Shown here: positions 23,584 to 28,632 of the stretch, in pieces | Position numbering within the stretch: the first letter of the stretch is position 1 | Layout: each line of letters starts with the position of its first letter | NCBI GenBank assembly: GCA_964526035.1 | Contig: CAZGKE010000030.1 | Location: 1-28,632, forward strand | DNA: 28,632 bases | From: DAOMOD01 sp964526035 | GTDB lineage: Bacteria; Pseudomonadota; Gammaproteobacteria; Xanthomonadales; BPKI01 | Reading direction: 5' to 3' | Translations under genes and position numbers: made by a program | Notes under the pieces: generated by a model | Told to the model about the DNA's origin: nothing | Database searches by the model: none | Seen by the model: only the letters and a program-made list of their open reading frames with translations

Positions 23584-25119
23584 ATGCCGCGCATTTCCGC
23601 ATTGCCCCTGCTGTTCCTTGTCCCCGCCGCAGCCGCAGGCCAGGCCGCGTTCGACTGTGCGACGCCCGATCCGCCGCAGCCGGGCGTCTGGAACGTGCTG
23701 GGCAACGGCAGTCCGGGCAGCGTCTCGACCGCCCAGTTGCAGGCAGCGCTGAATGCCGGCGGGGCGATCCGTCTCGATATCGGCGCCAGCACCCTCGTGG
23801 TGAATCCCGAACTGATGATCACCCGAGAGACCGTCCTCGACGTCAACGGTGCCACGCTTTCCGGCGGCGGCGCGCGTCGTGTCCTGCACGTGACCAATCC
23901 GAACAACCTCACCTACAGCTTCACCCTGATGAACGCCACCATCACTGGCGGCAGCACGCCGTCGGCTTCGGGCGCCGGCCTGTGGAAGCCGAGCGTCGGT
24001 CCGTGGCAGGTGATCGCCATCCGCATCTTCGACTCCACCTTCATCGACAACCATGCCATCCAGGTGGCGCAGGACGATGGCGGTGGCGCCATCTACTCGA
24101 TCGGTGCCTCGGAGCTGACCCTGGTGCGCACGGCCATCGTCGGCAACAGCGGCGCCAACGGCGGCGGTGTGTATGGGCTCGGCACCCGCAACCTCCACTT
24201 TTTCGACAGCGTGCTGGAGGGCAACAGCGCCACCGGCAGCGGCGGCAATCCGGGCAATGGCGGCAACGGCGGCGGCCTCGGCGTGGACGGCGCCGAACGC
24301 AACATCAACCTGTGCCGCACCGACCTCATCGACAACACCGCCAACGCCTACGGTGCCGGCCTTTTCACCGTCGCCTACGACCAGCAGAGTTTCGTGCGGC
24401 TGCGCGACTGCACGGTACGCGGCAACAACAGCACCGGCGGAACGAACGCGCACACCGGTGGCGTCTACCACCAGGGCGGGCCGATCGAGATCTTCGGCTG
24501 CACCTTCCGCAACAACCAGGCCGCGGGCAATGGAGGTCTGGCACTGTTCGATCACGGCGGCACCCAGGGCAGCGGCAGCATCGTCAACAGCACCTTCGTC
24601 GGCAATCTGGCGCGCACCAGTCTGGGCGGCGCGATCAACGTCTCGGCCAGCGGCGGCGTGCTGATCCAGAACGTGACCATCGCCGACAACAGCGCCCCCT
24701 GCGCCGTCTGTTTCGCCGCCGGCATCAACAACGCCAACGGCGTCCCGCTGACCCTGCGCAATGTGCTGTTCCGCAACAACATCGGCGGCAATGCCTTCAA
24801 TCCGTGGACGCTTCGGGTCTCGCCGGTATCCGGCAGCCACAACATCCAGTGGCCACAGGTGCGGCCAGGCTCGGGCGGCCAGCAGGAACTCCCGGTGACC
24901 GCTGGCGCGCTGTTCGCCGACGTAGCGCTCGGACCGCCGGCGGACAACGGAGGGCTGACCGAAACGCTGGCCTTGCCTGCCGGCTCCGCTGCCGTCAACG
25001 CCGGCACTGGTACCGGTGCGCCACCGCGCGACCAGCGCGGCGTGGCGCGCAGCGGGCAGGTCGACATCGGCGCCTTCGAACTGAACCCGGACCTGGTGTT
25101 CTACGACGGCTTCGAATAG
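23584..25119 (+). CDS. Secreted right-handed parallel beta-helix protein with choice-of-anchor-Q-type end and F-Y-D-G-F-E tail
   Basis: A 511-residue secreted protein. Signal peptide MPRISALPLLFLVPAAAAGQ, with GAGG ten bases before the ATG. Residues about 75-425 show repeated coils with Asn/Gly ladders (FIDNHAIQVAQDDGGGAIYS, VGNSGANGGGVYGLG, RGNNSTGGTNAHTGGVYHQG, FRNNQAAGNGGLALFDHGG), typical of parallel beta-helix (pectate-lyase-like) folds. The block DNGGLTETLALPAGSAAVNA followed by DQRGVARSGQVDIGAFE matches the choice-of-anchor-Q pattern common in such surface proteins. Catalytic residues of a polysaccharide lyase are not identifiable, so function is unknown; adhesion or glycan binding is plausible. 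The terminal LVFYDGFE parallels IFRDGFEP in the protein at 135-1157. Confidence 0.87.
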   Translation: MPRISALPLLFLVPAAAAGQAAFDCATPDPPQPGVWNVLGNGSPGSVSTAQLQAALNAGGAIRLDIGASTLVVNPELMITRETVLDVNGATLSGGGARRVLHVTNPNNLTYSFTLMNATITGGSTPSASGAGLWKPSVGPWQVIAIRIFDSTFIDNHAIQVAQDDGGGAIYSIGASELTLVRTAIVGNSGANGGGVYGLGTRNLHFFDSVLEGNSATGSGGNPGNGGNGGGLGVDGAERNINLCRTDLIDNTANAYGAGLFTVAYDQQSFVRLRDCTVRGNNSTGGTNAHTGGVYHQGGPIEIFGCTFRNNQAAGNGGLALFDHGGTQGSGSIVNSTFVGNLARTSLGGAINVSASGGVLIQNVTIADNSAPCAVCFAAGINNANGVPLTLRNVLFRNNIGGNAFNPWTLRVSPVSGSHNIQWPQVRPGSGGQQELPVTAGALFADVALGPPADNGGLTETLALPAGSAAVNAGTGTGAPPRDQRGVARSGQVDIGAFELNPDLVFYDGFE

Positions 25120-25149
25120 GAGCGAATCCGGCAGGAACGGTTGAGGCGA

Positions 25150-26472
25150 TCAGTCGTCGAGCTTGATCGACTTCACCCACTGACCGCCCGGCAGCCGGTC
25201 GAGCGTTTCGTCGGGCAAGGCCGGCGCAATGCCGAGCAGGCCGATCAGCAGCAGCGGCCAGGCCGAGCAGCCGCCGCGCTGCCGGGTTACCAGACAGCCG
25301 AGGGCGAACCCCGCCATGGTGCCGAACACGAAGGCCAGGCCGAGGGCACCGAGCGGCCGCACCTGATCCGTCAGCAGCCACAGGTAGGAACAGAACCCGG
25401 CCACCGTCAGGACCACGATGGGCAGGCAGCCGCGGTCCTGCTTCTCGAAGTCCGCCTCCAGTGCGTTGCCGGCGCGCATGCGTTCCTCCAGCGGGCGCTC
25501 CGTTGCCGGCTCGTCGGCGGAAGCAGCGGGCAGGTCGAGCAGCTCGATCACGCGCGTCAGACGCGCGAGCTGATCCTGCACGATCTCGCCGAACTTGCGG
25601 AAGTCGATCTCGCCAAGCATCGGCAGTTCGAAGAAGTCCTGCCCGAAGTCGAGCAGCATGGCCACGGACGATCCATGCCACGCCATGCGCAGGCTGCGGA
25701 CGCCGACGCGCGAGATCAGCGCGGCGACGCGATCGGTCCGATCGGCGTCGAGCAGGCGTGCCGCAGCTTCAGGGTCGTCGGTCCAGGCTTCCAGTCCACC
25801 GTGCGCGAGTTCGAACCGCACCAGCCCGGAATTCTCCTTGACGGTGAATCGACCGCTGAACATGTCGGGCGTGCCGAGAACCACCCTGCCGGTGACCGCT
25901 TCCGGGAGATCGATTTCCATCAGCACGCCCTTGAAGACCGTCTCGACCGACTTGCTGCTTCCCGAGCTTCCGGATCTTCGCGTGGTGTACTCGTAGCGGA
26001 GCCTCACGTCGGCGGCGCGGAAGGCAACGCCGCGATGGCTGCCGCTCACTTCGTCTTCGGCTGAATGGCGGTTGTAGCGCGGCATCAGACCGCAATCGTC
26101 GAACTGCGCGGGAGTCAGGCGCGCATCGGGAAGGAAGCTGAAATCGCCGAAGAACGGCACCAGACGTGTCAACACATCGTGCTTGAGTCGATCCCGGTGA
26201 CTGAACCAGGGCAGCGCGCACCAAAGAAAGAGGGCCACACCGATGGCGAACACCGCAAACAGAAGCAGCCACCAGTAGAACTCGTCTTCGGCGCGATACG
26301 TCCACCAGCCCGAGCCGGCAACGCCGACGATCAGCACGGCGCTGATGGCGCTGCGCAGGATCAACTGTTTGCGGGCCTCTCGCCGCCGCGTGCTGAGATC
26401 GGCATGCAGCGGCGCAAGATACCGGTCGACATGGTGGCGGAATGCGGAGGAATCGATCGAACGAAGGCTCAT
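25150..26472 (-). CDS. DUF3137-family membrane protein
   Basis: A 440-residue membrane protein with GGGAG just before ATG 26472. The N-terminal cytoplasmic stretch (about 1-40, rich in Arg/Lys) is followed by two helices (about 38-58 and 66-88), a central soluble domain and two further helices near the C-terminus (about 350-410). The central domain contains HRGVAFRAADVRLRYEY, VFKGVLMEIDLPE and TGRVVLGTP, the pattern of DUF3137 (PF11335-like) proteins, whose function is unknown. A run RRSGSSGSSKS forms a flexible loop inside the domain. Convergent with the beta-helix gene (30 bases apart) and divergent from the formaldehyde dehydrogenase gene. Confidence 0.83.
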   Translation of the reverse strand: MSLRSIDSSAFRHHVDRYLAPLHADLSTRRREARKQLILRSAISAVLIVGVAGSGWWTYRAEDEFYWWLLLFAVFAIGVALFLWCALPWFSHRDRLKHDVLTRLVPFFGDFSFLPDARLTPAQFDDCGLMPRYNRHSAEDEVSGSHRGVAFRAADVRLRYEYTTRRSGSSGSSKSVETVFKGVLMEIDLPEAVTGRVVLGTPDMFSGRFTVKENSGLVRFELAHGGLEAWTDDPEAAARLLDADRTDRVAALISRVGVRSLRMAWHGSSVAMLLDFGQDFFELPMLGEIDFRKFGEIVQDQLARLTRVIELLDLPAASADEPATERPLEERMRAGNALEADFEKQDRGCLPIVVLTVAGFCSYLWLLTDQVRPLGALGLAFVFGTMAGFALGCLVTRQRGGCSAWPLLLIGLLGIAPALPDETLDRLPGGQWVKSIKLDD

Positions 26473-26499
26473 GCGGACTCCCGTCGCGGCATCGTGGGT

Positions 26500-26505
26500 T
26501 AATTA
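26500..26505 (-). promoter_or_regulatory. Possible -10 element (TAATTA) in the divergent DUF3137/frmA spacer
   Basis: The only A/T-rich island in the 147-base divergent spacer is GGTTAATTACGACAAATG; read on the minus strand it gives TAATTA 28 bases from the DUF3137 start. No good -35 is present, so the call is weak. For the plus-strand dehydrogenase no convincing promoter was found. Confidence 0.25.
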
Positions 26506-26619
26506 CGACAAATGCTGCCCCAGCGGTCCAGCGAACGCGCGCTCCTGCGTATGCCATGCAGCGGGTTCGGGCGCGCCGTGTAGACTTGCGCTCTCCATCG
26601 CAAGCCGGGAGCAGCCGCC

Positions 26620-27729
<1,110 letters not shown>

Positions 27730-27734
27730 CGACG

Positions 27735-27806
27735 GTGGTTAGGTGATTACGGGGTTATGTGATTACGGGGTTATGTGATTACGGGGTTATGTGATTAGGT
27801 GATTAG
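27735..27806. repeat. Nine-unit tandem repeat of an 8-base motif
   Basis: Immediately after frmA, 72 bases can be read as nine 8-base units: GTGGTTAG, then GTGATTAC/GGGGTTAT alternating three times, then GTGATTAG twice. The alternating part makes three identical 16-base copies (27743-27790). It is outside any coding region. Simple GTGATTAG-like arrays are slippage-prone and may vary in copy number between strains. Confidence 0.92.
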
Positions 27807-27894
27807 GGAAACGGGGTTGGCGGTTGGGGGATGGGGAGATTTCGCCATCACCTTTGGAACCGGCGAGATGCACTGGCACCGAAACCCCAAAACC

Positions 27895-27968
27895 GTTCGT
27901 GGTGAGGAGACCCCGAAGGGGTCCCTTCGCGACGGCGCTTCGCACCTCCTCAGGGCAGGCTAACGAAC
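27895..27968. repeat. Nested intergenic palindrome, possible terminator/REP-like element
   Basis: Three nested inverted repeats: GTTCGT (27895-27900) with ACGAAC (27963-27968), TGAGGAG (27903-27909) with CTCCTCA (27946-27952), and a compact inner hairpin GACCCC-GAA-GGGGTC (27909-27923). The CGTTCG...GGTGAG...CTCA...CGAAC outline resembles intergenic palindromes repeated many times in Lysobacterales genomes. Together with the tandem repeat it accounts for most of the gene-free stretch 27730-28058, in which I see no gene. A pyrimidine/purine stretch at 27992-28027 ending GGAGGGAGAAG recalls the hairpin at 2493-2526. Confidence 0.65.
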
Positions 27969-28058
27969 CACCTGCCGAATCGTTCCGATCCACCCCCCTC
28001 CCAACCTCCCCCCGCACGCGGAGGGAGAAGCTGAGATCAGGTACTTGCGGGACCGGTC

Positions 28059-28632
28059 CTACGCCGGCTTGCGGCGCGGCTTGCGCTTTGGTTTGGGCGG
28101 CGGCTCGGGTGGCAGTCGGTCGAGCCACTGCGCGGCGTGTTCGGAACTGATCGGGTGCTCCCAGTCTTCCAGCATCGCCACGTAGACCAGCTTGTCGAGC
28201 TCCGGGCGGAAGCGCTCGACGATGCAGCGCGGCTCGGGCACGCGATTGCAGTCGGTGATCACCCCGAAATGCACGCGGCCGTCGTAGCTGAGAATGCTCA
28301 GTCCCATGCCGATGGAGCCGCTCTGCGGCACCCAGAACATCTGCTCGATGACCTTGGCACCGGCCATGTAGAGCGGCATTTGCGGACCCGGTACGTTGGT
28401 CGCCACCGTGGTCGCCTTGCGCGAGAACAGCTCGAGTGCCGGACGCTGCAGAAGCAGCGGACCCATGCCCAGCGCGCCCAGAAGTCCATAGGCGACGATC
28501 GCCTGACGTGAGGCCTTCAGTTCGCGCATGCTGGCCGCCACCCGGTAGAGCCGCGTCACCGGATTGGCCTCACCAATGGGCAGGTCCAGGAACACCAGGC
28601 CGAAGTGGTTGCCCAGCTTCTTGGCGTGCTCG
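28059..28632 (-). CDS. Wax ester synthase/diacylglycerol acyltransferase-like protein, C-terminal part (cut by window end)
   Basis: The 5' end lies beyond the window; 190 C-terminal residues are visible. The opening EHAKKLGNHFGLVFLDLPIG, followed by RLYRVAASM, and the block VATNVPGPQMPLYMAGAKV followed by GLSILSYDGRVHFGVITD, match the C-terminal DUF1298 (PF06974-like) domain of WS/DGAT enzymes, which esterify fatty alcohols or diacylglycerol with acyl-CoA. The catalytic HHxxxDG motif sits in the N-terminal half and cannot be checked here. The protein ends with a Pro/Lys/Arg-rich tail (PPEPPPKPKRKPRRKPA), which is longer and more basic than usual and could help membrane or lipid-droplet association. 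Confidence 0.85.
   Translation of the reverse strand, partial: EHAKKLGNHFGLVFLDLPIGEANPVTRLYRVAASMRELKASRQAIVAYGLLGALGMGPLLLQRPALELFSRKATTVATNVPGPQMPLYMAGAKVIEQMFWVPQSGSIGMGLSILSYDGRVHFGVITDCNRVPEPRCIVERFRPELDKLVYVAMLEDWEHPISSEHAAQWLDRLPPEPPPKPKRKPRRKPA

Noticed and set aside
22067..23602. A 511-codon minus-strand open frame opposite the beta-barrel gene
   Set aside because: Overlaps the GT4 start and the barrel gene, which has a good signal peptide and strand pattern; no domain recognised in the antisense frame.
23437..24840. A 467-codon minus-strand open frame opposite the beta-helix gene
   Set aside because: Repetitive Ala/Gly/Val/Asp-rich product mirrors the Asn/Gly-rich coils of the sense strand; no ribosome site or domain.
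27735..27806. CRISPR array
   Set aside because: Units are 8 or 16 bases, contiguous and without unique spacers, so this is a simple tandem repeat.

Overview
The window looks like chromosomal DNA from a high-GC, free-living gammaproteobacterium, most likely order Lysobacterales (Xanthomonadales). Support comes from the strong G/C third-position bias, the F-x-D-G-F-E C-terminal tails on two secreted proteins (which I associate with this order), a nested intergenic palindrome and short GTGATTA-type tandem repeats, and the gene families present. The taxonomic call is inference; there is no rRNA or marker gene here. I see no tRNA, rRNA, CRISPR array, insertion sequence or phage gene.

Layout. 135-4279: a secreted Asp-box (BNR-like) protein, a TMEM43-family membrane protein, a small exported Sm-like protein (minus strand) and an MFS transporter. 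4397-14012: a tightly packed ten-gene plus-strand operon, the most interesting part. It encodes a coiled-coil protein, a membrane-anchored ABC solute-binding protein fused to a peptidoglycan-binding OmpA domain, its permease and ATPase, a two-TM coiled-coil protein, an uncharacterised His/acid-rich protein, a PspA/IM30 homologue, a classical AAA ATPase with a Vps4-like pore loop, a TerB-like protein and an M50B-like membrane metallopeptidase homologue. 19309-14050 (minus strand): a five-gene operon of ABC-2 exporter ATPase and permease, an exported amidohydrolase with a C-terminal CIA30-like domain, and a DesK/DesR-type two-component pair. 19449-22151: a convergent GT-C/GT4 glycosyltransferase pair. 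22235-25119: a predicted outer-membrane beta-barrel protein and a secreted parallel beta-helix protein. 25150-26472: a DUF3137 membrane protein (minus strand). 26620-27729: glutathione-dependent formaldehyde dehydrogenase. 27730-28058: a repeat-rich, gene-free gap. 28059-28632: the C-terminal part of a wax ester synthase/DGAT-like protein, cut by the window end.

How the genes may work together. The ten-gene operon combines an ESCRT-III-superfamily protein (PspA), an AAA ATPase able in principle to remodel it, an ABC importer whose binding protein is tethered to both inner membrane and cell wall, and a possible intramembrane protease. The simplest reading is an envelope-sensing and membrane-maintenance system in which the transporter module senses or imports a ligand and the PspA/AAA module acts on the inner membrane. 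That reading is inference; neither the ligand nor the output can be read from sequence. The minus-strand operon looks like a self-regulated export or resistance unit in which DesK senses the membrane or a compound and DesR controls the exporter.
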